Notes under the pieces: generated by a model
The model's database searches: none
The model's input: only the letters and a program-made list of their open reading frames with translations
Told to the model about the DNA's origin: nothing
Origin: Chitinophaga oryzae
GTDB lineage: Bacteria > Bacteroidota > Bacteroidia > Chitinophagales > Chitinophagaceae
Reading direction: 5' to 3'
Length of the DNA stretch: 64,000 nucleotides
Assembly: GCF_012516375.2 (NCBI RefSeq)
Contig: NZ_CP051204.2
Location: 8,299,886-8,363,885 of the forward strand
Shown here: positions 50,205-58,365 of the stretch, piece by piece
Layout: the number at the start of each line of letters is the position of its first letter
How positions within the stretch are numbered: position 1 is the first letter of the stretch
Program-made: the position numbers and the translations under genes

Positions 50205-50355
50205 GACGCTATAAAATATTGTAAGATTGTGATTTGCTAATGTAATTACGGTATCCTAAGATACAATTTAAAAGCAAAAACCTGCAAGAGAAAGCAAAAT
50301 GCCGGGTGATTTTGTTGTAAGCAGGTGATTGCGGGCGACTGATTTTGCAGTGCGC

Positions 50356-50393
50356 AAAAAAAAGGAGAGAACCAAAATTCTCTCCTTTTTTTT
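50356..50393 (-). terminator. Terminator of the rplM-rpsI-rpsB-tsf operon
   Basis: AAAAAAAAGGAGAGAA (50356-50371) and its mirror (50378-50393) form a 16-bp perfect stem with a 6-nt loop and T-run on the minus strand. Confidence 0.92.
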
Positions 50394-50405
50394 AATATGA
50401 TGGTA

Positions 50406-51230
50406 TTAACCTAAAGCGATTCGCTTAAAGCCGGATACTTTCAGATCAGCGTCTACAGATTTCAGGTAATCCGCAACGGATTTGTTGTTGTCTTTCACGA
50501 AAGCCTGAGCGAGCAGGGTGCTTTCTTTGAAGAACTTGTTTACTTTACCGACAGCGATTTTTTCAGCCATTTCAGCAGGTTTGCCTTCAGCTTTCACCTG
50601 TTCAACAGCGATTTCTTTTTCGCGGGCGATAACGTCAGCAGGAACGCTGTCAGCGTCTACTGCGATCGGGTTCATGGCAGCGATCTGCATAGCCACGTCT
50701 TTACCTACTTCTTCAGAAACAGGTTTGGAGAAGGCAACGAGAACGCCCATACGGTAGTTACCGTGGATGTAGGCAGTTACACCGCCGGCTTCCACGAATT
50801 CGAATTTATTCAGGGAGATTTTTTCGCCGATTTTAGCTACCTGGTCGTTTACTTTGTCAGCAACGGTTACACCGTCCAGCTCAGCAGCGTTCAGTTCGTC
50901 GATGGTTTTGATACCTTTAGCCAGGGCCAGGTCAACGATAGACTGTGCAAATTTCACGAAGTCTTCGTTTTTGGCCACGAAGTCGGTTTCGCAACCCAGA
51001 CCTACGATAACGCCGGATTTACCATCAGCAGCAACTTTAGCGATGATAACACCTTCTTTAGTTTCGCGGTCGGAACGCAGCGCAGCTACTTTCTGACCTT
51101 TCTTACGCAGGTAGTCTACTGCTTTTTCGAAATCGCCATCACTTTCCACGAGTGCTTTTCTGCAATCCATCATACCCGCACCAGTTTGCTGACGCAGTTT
51201 GTTTACATCAGCTGCTGTAATTGTTGCCAT
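50406..51230 (-). CDS. tsf: Elongation factor Ts
   Basis: A 274-residue nucleotide exchange factor for EF-Tu. The N-terminal UBA-like domain is ITAADVNKLRQQTGAGMMDCRKALVESDGDFEKAVDYLRKKG. Then GVIVGLGCETDFVAKNEDFV is the conserved core that contacts EF-Tu. The C-terminus QAFVKDNNKSVADYLKS is usual. It follows rpsB, a common arrangement, but inverted-repeat element F fills the 117-bp gap. Confidence 0.97.
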   Translation of the reverse strand: MATITAADVNKLRQQTGAGMMDCRKALVESDGDFEKAVDYLRKKGQKVAALRSDRETKEGVIIAKVAADGKSGVIVGLGCETDFVAKNEDFVKFAQSIVDLALAKGIKTIDELNAAELDGVTVADKVNDQVAKIGEKISLNKFEFVEAGGVTAYIHGNYRMGVLVAFSKPVSEEVGKDVAMQIAAMNPIAVDADSVPADVIAREKEIAVEQVKAEGKPAEMAEKIAVGKVNKFFKESTLLAQAFVKDNNKSVADYLKSVDADLKVSGFKRIALG

Positions 51231-51245
51231 GAGAGTTATTTTTTT

Positions 51246-51331
51246 TATTTTATTATTTGGTCATTTGGTTATTTAAAATGCAGCGAAGGCAATCTTCGCT
51301 GCATTTTAAATAACCAAATAATTAAATATCA
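51246..51331. repeat. Intergenic inverted-repeat element F, between rpsB and tsf
   Basis: Core: TTTGGTTATTTAAAATGCAG and on (51264-51288) and its mirror 51294-51318, a 25-bp perfect inverted repeat around GCAAT. Outer AT-rich flanks pair more loosely. The block 51263-51285 is identical to one in element A. Here it lies inside an operon. Confidence 0.95.
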
Positions 51332-51347
51332 AAATCAGAAGATGATA

Positions 51348-52331
51348 TTATTTGCCGGCTGGTTTTCTGGGACCGCCGCCGCCAGCGTTGGAAGGACGAC
51401 GTTGTCCGCCACCCTGGCCACCGCCACGGTTGCCACCGCCGCGATTACCGCCGCCCTGGCCGCCACGGTTACCACCCTGGCCACCGCCACGGTTAGCACC
51501 TGCGCCCTGGCCACGACCACCGCCGCTGTTGCTGCCTGGTTTACGGCCTCTTTCGCGGTCTTCGCCACCTTCTACGTCAAATCTGCGTGCTTTATCTTCT
51601 GCTTCTTCTTCCTCTTCTACTTCTTCAGATTTTTCAGTAGCTCTTTCAGACAGACCTTCTGCGATTGCTGCGCAGATGTAGCTGGTGATGATAGCGATGG
51701 ATTTGGTAGCATCGTCGTTCGCAGGGATTGCGAAGTCAACTTTGCTCGGATCGGAGTTGGTATCCACCATACCGAAAGTAACGATGCCCAGGCGTTTAGC
51801 TTCTGCCAGTGCAATATGTTCGTGGCTGATGTCTACCATGAACAGAGCGGCCGGAACACGTGCCAGTTGAGCGATACCACCCAGCACTTTTTCCATTTTC
51901 TCTTTATCACGGCTTAAAGTCAGACGTTCTTTTTTGGTGATGTTGTCGAAAGTTCCGTCCTGCAGCATTTTTTCAATGCTCTGCATTTTCTTCACGCTCT
52001 TACGGATGGTAGAGAAGTTGGTGAGCATACCACCTAACCACCTTTCAGTAACGTAAGGCATGTTGATGTTACGCGCAGCATCTGCTACGATTTCTTTCGC
52101 TTGCTTTTTAGTAGCAACGAACATGATCTTTTTACCGCTTTTAGCGATAGATTTCAGGGCAGCTGCTGCTTCCTGTAAACCTTCTACGGTTTTGTTCAGA
52201 TCGATGATATGAATACCTTTCTTTTCTGCGAAAATATAAGGCAGCATTTTAGGATTCCATTTCTTCTTCAGGTGACCGAAGTGAACACCTGCCTCCAGTA
52301 ACTGCTGCTGCAATGAGGTATTATTTTCCAT
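51348..52331 (-). CDS. rpsB: Ribosomal protein uS2 with Gly/Arg/Asn/Gln-rich C-terminal extension
   Basis: A 327-residue S2 from ATG 52331 ([20 protein letters not shown]); the longer frame would start with TTG at 52346. Up to about residue 235 it is a normal S2 ([72 protein letters not shown] end). Then come an acidic stretch ([17 protein letters not shown]) and about 70 residues made mostly of G, R, N and Q, including RGGGQGG units. Typical S2 has about 230-260 residues. The tail is coded by a repetitive GC-rich DNA stretch at about 51350-51550 but stays in frame to a normal stop. Co-transcribed with rpsI and rplM. Confidence 0.94.
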   Translation of the reverse strand: MENNTSLQQQLLEAGVHFGHLKKKWNPKMLPYIFAEKKGIHIIDLNKTVEGLQEAAAALKSIAKSGKKIMFVATKKQAKEIVADAARNINMPYVTERWLGGMLTNFSTIRKSVKKMQSIEKMLQDGTFDNITKKERLTLSRDKEKMEKVLGGIAQLARVPAALFMVDISHEHIALAEAKRLGIVTFGMVDTNSDPSKVDFAIPANDDATKSIAIITSYICAAIAEGLSERATEKSEEVEEEEEAEDKARRFDVEGGEDRERGRKPGSNSGGGRGQGAGANRGGGQGGNRGGQGGGNRGGGNRGGGQGGGQRRPSNAGGGGPRKPAGK

Positions 52332-52393
52332 GTTTATATTGCTCAATTAAAAGGATCAAATAATGTTTAGCGATAATTGCTAAGTACTCAAAA

Positions 52394-52783
52394 TTAGCGT
52401 TTAGAGAACTGGAAGCTTCTTCTTGCTTTCGCTTTACCTGGTTTCTTACGTTCTACGCTTCTCGGATCACGTTTCAGCAGACCGGCTGCTTTCAGTGCAG
52501 GACGGAACTCGATGTTCACTTCGCACAGTGCACGTGCAATACCCAGTTTAATCGCTTCTGCCTGTCCTTTGATACCACCGCCCTGTGCATTGATCTTCAC
52601 GTCAAATTTATCCAGCGCGTCGATGGTTTTGAAGGGCAGTTCCACCTGGTTTTGCAGGTAGATCAGAGAAAAGTAGTTTTTATAATCCTTGTCGTTTACG
52701 GTAATGTTACCGGTACCCTTGTTGATATACACACGGGCAACAGCTTCCTTACGACGACCAATTGTATTTTTTTGCTTTTCCAT
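52394..52783 (-). CDS. rpsI: Ribosomal protein uS9
   Basis: A 129-residue 30S protein. The N-terminus NTIGRRKEAVARVYINKGTGNITVNDKDYKNYF and the C-terminal KAGLLKRDPRSVERKKPGKAKARRSFQFSKR are standard; the final KR tail reaches the decoding site. It is 14 bp downstream of rplM, the usual pair, and 62 bp upstream of rpsB. Confidence 0.98.
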   Translation of the reverse strand: MEKQKNTIGRRKEAVARVYINKGTGNITVNDKDYKNYFSLIYLQNQVELPFKTIDALDKFDVKINAQGGGIKGQAEAIKLGIARALCEVNIEFRPALKAAGLLKRDPRSVERKKPGKAKARRSFQFSKR

Positions 52784-52797
52784 GTATCAGAGAAAAA

Positions 52798-53241
52798 TTA
52801 GAAAGTTAATGGTTTTGGTTTCTGCGCTGCATGAGGATGCTCTGCACCTGCGTATACAAACAGTTTTTTGTACATTTTACGACCGAGACGGTTTTTAGGC
52901 AGCATGCCTTTGATAGCCTTCTCAATCATAACCTCAGGACGGCGACGGATCAGGTCCTTAGCCAGTTCAACTCTCTGACCACCTGGGTAACCAGTGTAGT
53001 GCATGTATTCTTTTTCCGCCATTTTATTGCCGGTCAAAGCGATTTTTTCCGCATTGATCACGATGATATAATCACCACAATCAGTATGAGGCGTATAGTA
53101 AGGCTTGTTCTTACCTCTCAGGATCGCTGCCATTTTCGCACATACTCTTCCCAGAGTCAGGTTAGTAGCGTCTACTATATGCCAGTCACGCTTTACGTAA
53201 GCGTCGTTAGCCGATTTAGTTTTAAAGCTTAATGTGTTCAT
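52798..53241 (-). CDS. rplM: Ribosomal protein uL13
   Basis: A 147-residue 50S protein. Typical blocks: WHIVDATNLTLGRVCAKMAAILRGKNKPYYTPHTDCGDYIIVINAEKIALTGNKMAEK and MLPKNRLGRKMYKKLFVYAGAEHPHAAQKP. It is the first gene of the minus-strand unit rplM-rpsI-rpsB-tsf. Product and start are certain. Confidence 0.98.
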   Translation of the reverse strand: MNTLSFKTKSANDAYVKRDWHIVDATNLTLGRVCAKMAAILRGKNKPYYTPHTDCGDYIIVINAEKIALTGNKMAEKEYMHYTGYPGGQRVELAKDLIRRRPEVMIEKAIKGMLPKNRLGRKMYKKLFVYAGAEHPHAAQKPKPLTF

Positions 53242-53297
53242 TGTTGTATACGATAAAAATTACGTCTTGTAAACAATTCCCCCTGTAACGGGGAGTG

Positions 53298-53305
53298 CAA
53301 AGGTA
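53298..53305 (-). promoter_or_regulatory. Putative -7 box of the rplM operon
   Basis: The minus strand reads TACCTTTG here, 57 bp before the rplM ATG. A small CCCC/GGGG hairpin (53280-53293) follows in the leader and could be a regulatory site, but is too short to be sure. The remaining gap to 53664 shows no gene. Confidence 0.6.
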
Positions 53306-53664
53306 CATTCACTATTCTGAATAACCATACATTTTAGGTTATTTTTTGGAAGACACCTTTGCAATTAATTGATTTTCAATAAAAAATTTGAATAAAAGTT
53401 ATTAACACAATGAAAAGAAGCTCCCGCGGGGCATTACAGCAACCACCGCCCTGGTGCGCCTCCCGGACGCCCCTTCTCCCTTGCTTTTCGAAGTGTTGGC
53501 TGCTTTTTAAAGGCTTATACAAATATTTTATTTATATGTTAAAAATACCTAAGGCGAATCGCGTAAGGAAAAAACAGAAAGGGCTGCAAAGGACGCAATA
53601 CAGAGAATGAACGGAGGGACGGTAAGCAACCGCGGTACTTCCCGGGCCGAAAAACCATTAAAAA

Positions 53665-53686
53665 GGGCTTCCCTTCCGGAAAGCCC
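53665..53686 (-). terminator. Terminator of the zinc peptidase gene
   Basis: GGGCTT (53665-53670) pairs with AAGCCC (53681-53686), extended by three more pairs inwards. On the minus strand TTTTT follows. It lies 23 bp after the stop at 53710. Confidence 0.8.
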
Positions 53687-53709
53687 CCCATCATTTCAGC
53701 TAAGTACAG

Positions 53710-54399
53710 TTATCGCCTGTCCCGGGCGCCCATATATAATAAAATATACTGGAAGAGGGTGACCAGCGAGGCCAGCGCCGCTACCACATAGGTCATAGCC
53801 GCCCACCAAAGGGCATTTTTAGCCTTGTCATGCTCCTGCGGACGCATCAGCTGACTGCGGTCGAGCCACGCCAGCGCACGCCGGGAAGCGTCAAATTCCA
53901 CGGGGAGGGTGATCAGGGAGAACACGGTGGTAATACCGAAAAGGACAATCCCCGCCAGCAGCAGCTGCGGAAATACATTAATCAGCAGGATACCGCCCAG
54001 CAACACCCACTGTACCAGCGAGGCGCTGAACTGCACCGCCGGCACCAGCCGGGAACGCAGGCCCAGCCACGGGTAAGCTGCCGCATGCTGCACAGCGTGC
54101 CCGCATTCGTGCGCCGCTACGGCCGCGGCCGCCACATTGGCCCCCGCATATACGTCAGGGCTGAGGTTGACCGTCTTGTTCGCCGGATTATAGTGATCCG
54201 ATAAAAATCCGTCTACAGACAGTACCTGGACATCATAAATGTTGTTGTCCCTCAACATTTTCTCCGCGATCTGCTTACCTGTAAGCCCGGATGAGGTCGG
54301 TACCTCACTGTAGGCCCGGAACTTACTCTTTAATACATAACTGACAAGAAAGCTGATCCCCACAAAAATCAGCGAAACAAACATGATTCCTGGTGTCAT
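53710..54399 (-). CDS. Zinc-dependent membrane metallopeptidase, YugP-like
   Basis: A 229-residue membrane protein of the neutral zinc metallopeptidase type (YugP, PF04298). An N-terminal segment (MFVSLIFVGISFLVSYVL) and two or three further membrane segments surround the zinc motif AAHECGHAVQH at about residue 95-105. VEFDASRRALAWL, further on, carries the likely third ligand Glu (ExxxxxxxA). LSPDVYAGANVAAAAVA before the motif is the usual substrate strand. Function in the envelope is unknown. The gene is monocistronic. Confidence 0.9.
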   Translation of the reverse strand: MTPGIMFVSLIFVGISFLVSYVLKSKFRAYSEVPTSSGLTGKQIAEKMLRDNNIYDVQVLSVDGFLSDHYNPANKTVNLSPDVYAGANVAAAAVAAHECGHAVQHAAAYPWLGLRSRLVPAVQFSASLVQWVLLGGILLINVFPQLLLAGIVLFGITTVFSLITLPVEFDASRRALAWLDRSQLMRPQEHDKAKNALWWAAMTYVVAALASLVTLFQYILLYMGARDRR

Positions 54400-54957
54400 A
54401 CTTATACATTTGATGCCTCTGCACGCACAAATTTCTGTCCAGATGCCCCGTTTTAAGTTTTATTTAAGAGTTTTCCTGCCAACCTCGCCCCTTACCTTTC
54501 ATCCAGAAATTTAACACTGCCACTTTGTCTTTTTTAAAGAATTTTACCTGAAAAAACGGCCGGTTTGGCAGAAGTCCACACAGATCTTATGTTAATTTTT
54601 TCATATGCAAAAATCCTCAACATCAATCCTATTTATCAACATTTTACGAGTTGCCAATGAAAGTAATATTGGACAATTTATGGCCTGAAACAGGCGTTGG
54701 CAGCCACTTTCTTACATTACGAAAATCAATCAAAAGTTATTCACATCAATCAAATAAACTTTTTTATTCTGAAGCCATTTTGTAATTTAGACCTGAATTT
54801 AATGGGTTAGTAAGTAGAAAGAGTCAACGGAATCTTCCGTTTGGCTCTTTTCTCTTTTAAGCACCCGATAACCCCCTTTTTTAACCCTTTACCTTAACAT
54901 TTCACCCCTGTTTTTTTCCAAAACAACTTACTTTGTAACATCCTGTTTCAAAAAATT
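54400..54957. other. Large divergent gap with an orphan hairpin and radA promoter
   Basis: About 558 bp between the zinc peptidase and radA starts. No gene is seen. AAAGAG at 54818 begins a long stem with one bulge, closing at CTCTTT (54845-54850) and followed by TCTCTTTT on the plus strand. TTACTTTG at 54929-54936 is a near-match to the -7 box, 21 bp before the radA ATG. Confidence 0.5.
54818..54850 (+). terminator. Orphan terminator-like hairpin (possible small RNA end)
   Basis: The stem pairs AAAGAGTCAACGGAA with TTCCGTTTGGCTCTTT, with one bulged T, and has a T-rich tail. No plus-strand gene precedes it: the nearest upstream gene reads the other way. It could end a short RNA starting in the gap or attenuate a long radA leader. 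Confidence 0.45.
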
Positions 54958-56334
54958 ATGAGTAAAATAAGAACCGCTTTTTTTTGCCAGCAATGTGGAT
55001 ACGAATCTGCAAAATGGAATGGTAAATGTCCGAGTTGCGGACAATGGAACACCTTCGTTGAAGAAAGAGTGCAGAAAGATATTCCCGGCAAACAGCATGA
55101 CTGGAAAAACAACGATGGCGGCAACAGCCGCACCCAGAAAATAGTCAACCTCTCTGAAGTAGTCACCAACGAAGAGAAACGGCTGCTGACACCCGACAAT
55201 GAACTGAATCGCGTACTCGGCGGCGGTATCGTTGCCGGCTCGCTCGTACTCGTAGGCGGAGAACCCGGCATCGGCAAATCCACGCTGTTCCTGCAAAACG
55301 CCCTGCAGCTGAAACAAATAAAAACACTTTATATCAGCGGAGAAGAAAGCGAACAACAGATAAAAATGCGGGCCGACCGCATCAAAAATACCAATGATCA
55401 GTTTTACCTGCTCACGGAAACATCTACACAAACCATCTTCGCTGAAATAAAAAAACTACAGCCGCAACTGGTGATCGTAGACTCCATCCAGACACTGCAC
55501 ACGCCGCTGATAGAATCTGCGCCGGGCAGCGTGTCGCAGATCAGGGAAACAACTGCGGAATTACAACGCTTCGCCAAAGAAAGCAACACCCCCGTCTTCC
55601 TCATCGGCCACATCACCAAAGACGGCTCCATTGCAGGCCCTAAAGTACTGGAACATATGGTGGACACCGTGCTGCAGTTCGAAGGCGATCAGCACTATGC
55701 ATACCGTATACTGCGCACCATCAAAAACAGGTTCGGCTCTACCGCTGAACTGGGCATTTATGAGATGACCGGCACCGGTCTCCGGCAGGTGACCAACCCT
55801 TCTGAAATACTGATCTCCCAGCGGGACGACCTGCTGAGCGGCGTCGCTATCGCCGCTACCATGGAAGGCCTTCGCCCCCTGCTGGTAGAAGTACAGGCGC
55901 TCGTGACCCAGTCTGTCTACGGCACACCGCAACGTACCGCCACCGGCTTCGACCTGCGCCGGTTACAACTGCTGCTGGCCGTACTGGAAAAACGCGGCGG
56001 CTTCCACTTCGGCGTGAAAGACGTATTCCTCAACATCGCCGGCGGCATCCGCGTGGAAGACCCGGCCATCGACCTCGCCGTACTTTGTGCACTGCTCTCC
56101 TCTTATGAAGACAATGCCATCGCCAATAAAATATGCTTCGCCGGAGAAGTAGGCCTGAGCGGAGAAATCAGGGCTGTCAACCGTATCGAGCAACGTATTG
56201 CGGAAGCGGAAAAACTCGGTTTTCATAAAATATTCATCTCCCGTTATAACAAAAAAGGAATAGATCTCAGTAAATTCAATATAGAAGTAGTACCGGTAGG
56301 AAGAGTGGAAGAAGTATATCAACAGTTATTCTGA
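54958..56334 (+). CDS. radA: DNA repair protein RadA
   Basis: A 458-residue RecA-like helicase that helps branch migration during recombination. The N-terminal zinc finger is CQQCGYESAKWNGKCPSCG, Walker A is GGEPGIGKST (about 100-110), Walker B-like is LVIVDSIQTLH, and the RadA signature KNRFGS is present. The C-terminal Lon-like domain (GGIRVEDPAIDLAVLCALLSSYEDN and FAGEVGLSGEIRAVNRI) is complete. Length and start are normal. comF follows after 19 bp on the same strand. Confidence 0.97.
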   Translation: MSKIRTAFFCQQCGYESAKWNGKCPSCGQWNTFVEERVQKDIPGKQHDWKNNDGGNSRTQKIVNLSEVVTNEEKRLLTPDNELNRVLGGGIVAGSLVLVGGEPGIGKSTLFLQNALQLKQIKTLYISGEESEQQIKMRADRIKNTNDQFYLLTETSTQTIFAEIKKLQPQLVIVDSIQTLHTPLIESAPGSVSQIRETTAELQRFAKESNTPVFLIGHITKDGSIAGPKVLEHMVDTVLQFEGDQHYAYRILRTIKNRFGSTAELGIYEMTGTGLRQVTNPSEILISQRDDLLSGVAIAATMEGLRPLLVEVQALVTQSVYGTPQRTATGFDLRRLQLLLAVLEKRGGFHFGVKDVFLNIAGGIRVEDPAIDLAVLCALLSSYEDNAIANKICFAGEVGLSGEIRAVNRIEQRIAEAEKLGFHKIFISRYNKKGIDLSKFNIEVVPVGRVEEVYQQLF

Positions 56335-56353
56335 CACACCTCATATTAACCCG

Positions 56354-57043
56354 ATGTTTACCCGTTTGTTATCCCCGCTGGTACAGCTGTTTTATCCGCA
56401 CTGTTGCGAGATTTGCGGCGCAGAACTGCCTGCAGCAGGCAACCTTTTGTGCCTGCATTGCCACGATAGCCTGCCACTGACAGGCTTTCAACATTATGCG
56501 GCCAACCCGGTGGCGGACATTTTCCGCGGGCGCCTTCCGGTGGCATATGCCGTGGCTGTCTATTATTACAGTCAGCAGTCGGGGTTGCAACAGCTGGTCC
56601 ACCAGTTCAAATATCATCAGCGAAAAGACATCGCCGGCTGGCTGGGAAAACAAGCCGGTTATATATTACAGGCCAGCCACCTGTCGAAGGCTGCCGACTG
56701 CCTCGTGCCGGTGCCGCTCTTTCCCGGGAAAGAAAAAGAAAGGGGCTATAACCAGGCGGCACTGCTGGCAGAAGGCATCGGTGCCGTAATTGACAAACCG
56801 GTGCTTTCCCATGCGCTGCAACGGGTACAGTACACCGGCACACAAACCCGCAAAAGCAGGACCAGCCGCTGGGAAAATGTAAAAACGGTATTTAAAGCAA
56901 ACACTGCGCTGCTAACGGGCAGGCATGTATTACTGATAGACGACGTTATTACCACCGGCGCTACTACGGAAGCCGCCGGGCAGGCTTTGCTGGAGGCCGG
57001 CGCAACTGTCAGCATCTGTTGCCTGGCCTGGACTTCGGGCTAA
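56354..57043 (+). CDS. comF: ComF family phosphoribosyltransferase-like protein
   Basis: A 229-residue protein of the ComF family, needed for DNA uptake in several naturally competent bacteria. The N-terminal zinc-binding part is PHCCEICGAELPAAGNLLCLHCHDSL, the middle has QLVHQFKYHQRKDIAGWLGK and VPVPLFPGKEKERGYNQA, and the PRTase loop is VLLIDDVITTGATTEAAG. All typical elements are there. It follows radA closely, so it may be co-transcribed. comEC at the window's other end is the second competence-type gene. Confidence 0.92.
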   Translation: MFTRLLSPLVQLFYPHCCEICGAELPAAGNLLCLHCHDSLPLTGFQHYAANPVADIFRGRLPVAYAVAVYYYSQQSGLQQLVHQFKYHQRKDIAGWLGKQAGYILQASHLSKAADCLVPVPLFPGKEKERGYNQAALLAEGIGAVIDKPVLSHALQRVQYTGTQTRKSRTSRWENVKTVFKANTALLTGRHVLLIDDVITTGATTEAAGQALLEAGATVSICCLAWTSG

Positions 57044-57148
57044 CAAAAAGTTAATTCTTTTTGTTCCTGCGGATGTGTATCTTTACACCGTAAAGTCCGC
57101 TATGTGCTGACTTACCACCACCGATCATTCCCTCTAAAAATATTATTT

Positions 57149-57670
57149 ATGTTGAGACTGGCCATACTTTCGGTCCTTCTGTTATTTGTAGGTCCGCGCA
57201 TCTACGAGTTTAAAGTAGATGCAGTTGACGGGGGCAAAATAGACTTCTCCCGTTTCAAGGGTAAAAAAATAATGATTGTCAACACTGCTTCCCTTTGTGG
57301 CAATACCCCACAATATGCAGGTTTGGAGAAAATATATAAGAAATACCAGGATAAACTCGTGATCGTAGGTTTCCCTGCGAATAATTTCGGCTCACAGGAG
57401 CCAGGCACCAATGCAGAAATCAAATCGTTCTGCACCAAAGAATATGCTGTCACCTTTCCCATGGCCGCCAAAATATCAGTAAAAGGGGATGATATCCACC
57501 CGCTGTATAAATGGCTGCTGGAAGAAAGTAAAGCCAAACACCTGGAGCCGGCAGACGTTAAGTGGAATTTCCAGAAATATTTACTGGATGAAAAAGGGAA
57601 TCTCATTGCTGTGTTTTCACCCAAAACACAACCGGATGCGCCGGAAGTTATTGCTGCCATAGAAAAGTAG
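57149..57670 (+). CDS. Glutathione peroxidase-family thiol peroxidase
   Basis: A 173-residue protein from ATG 57149, with a short hydrophobic N-terminus (MLRLAILSVLLLFVG) that may be a signal anchor. The peroxidatic Cys50 is in IVNTASLCGNTPQYAGLE, the conserved Gln83 is in FPANNFGSQEPG, and the tryptophan of the catalytic tetrad is in DVKWNFQKYL. The enzyme reduces peroxides, most likely with thioredoxin. An upstream ATG at 57104 is in frame but less convincing. It is a single gene after comF. Confidence 0.9.
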   Translation: MLRLAILSVLLLFVGPRIYEFKVDAVDGGKIDFSRFKGKKIMIVNTASLCGNTPQYAGLEKIYKKYQDKLVIVGFPANNFGSQEPGTNAEIKSFCTKEYAVTFPMAAKISVKGDDIHPLYKWLLEESKAKHLEPADVKWNFQKYLLDEKGNLIAVFSPKTQPDAPEVIAAIEK

Positions 57671-57782
57671 CATTACCTCCCTACCTTTTGCCAGCTTAGT
57701 GTAATAAAATGCCGCACGCCTGCGTATATACCTATACGTTAGCGTGCCTGAGAACATTACAACAAGTGGATACACAATACAG

Positions 57783-58331
57783 ATGAAAAACCAACATTCC
57801 GTACACCGAAAAAAAACCATAGTACTGGTTTCTATGGTGATGATGTTGTGCATGGCCGCCTGCCAGCGCAACATCGACACACCCACTCTTTCATGCCCCG
57901 AAATGATGATGACAGGCACCGTTCAGAACACCACCCGTTCCATGAACCTCTCTACCAGCACCTTGTTCAGGCAACAGCTGGACAGCGGCGGTGTTAAATT
58001 CCTGAGCATCGAGGCGGTAAGCGACAGCTTTAAACTCGTACTGAACCTGATGGACGGCCCTTACGGCGATCATGCCATCGGCAACGACAGCCTGAAGCTC
58101 AAAACATACGTGTACTCCCAGGCCCGCCGGCTGCAGGGAGGCCTGGTGGTGGCGGCCATCAACAATTCCGCAGACTTTAATTACCTGCGTACCGACACCT
58201 CGAGCATCACCATTACTTTTATCAATACCAAACTGAAAAAAGTAAGCGGCAACTTTTATTTTGAGGCGGAAAACCACAAGGTTACCGGCTCCGGCACGTT
58301 CCAGAATGCCTGTTATGTGACATTACCCTAA
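57783..58331 (+). CDS. Hypothetical lipoprotein
   Basis: A 182-residue lipoprotein from ATG 57783 (MKNQHSVHRKKTIVLVSMVM), with the lipobox CMAACQR at about residues 23-29. The mature protein is beta-rich: FLSIEAVSDSFKLVLNLMDG, GLVVAAINNSADF, SSITITFINTKLKKVSGNFYFEAE. No family is recognised; the pattern is that of the small lipid-anchored beta-sandwich proteins frequent in the phylum. It lies 34 bp ahead of holB on the same strand. Confidence 0.72.
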   Translation: MKNQHSVHRKKTIVLVSMVMMLCMAACQRNIDTPTLSCPEMMMTGTVQNTTRSMNLSTSTLFRQQLDSGGVKFLSIEAVSDSFKLVLNLMDGPYGDHAIGNDSLKLKTYVYSQARRLQGGLVVAAINNSADFNYLRTDTSSITITFINTKLKKVSGNFYFEAENHKVTGSGTFQNACYVTLP

Positions 58332-58365
58332 CCGGTGATTAGCCCCTTTTCAGTATCTTGCGTCC

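Noticed and set aside
51350..51550. GC-rich repeat as CRISPR-like array or frameshift in rpsB
   Set aside because: It is in frame with S2 and ends at a normal stop; the units are imperfect and code for Gly/Arg/Asn/Gln.
53410..53610. 66-codon plus-strand frame in the rplM upstream gap
   Set aside because: Composition is not protein-like, there is no promoter and it is opposite the likely rplM control region.
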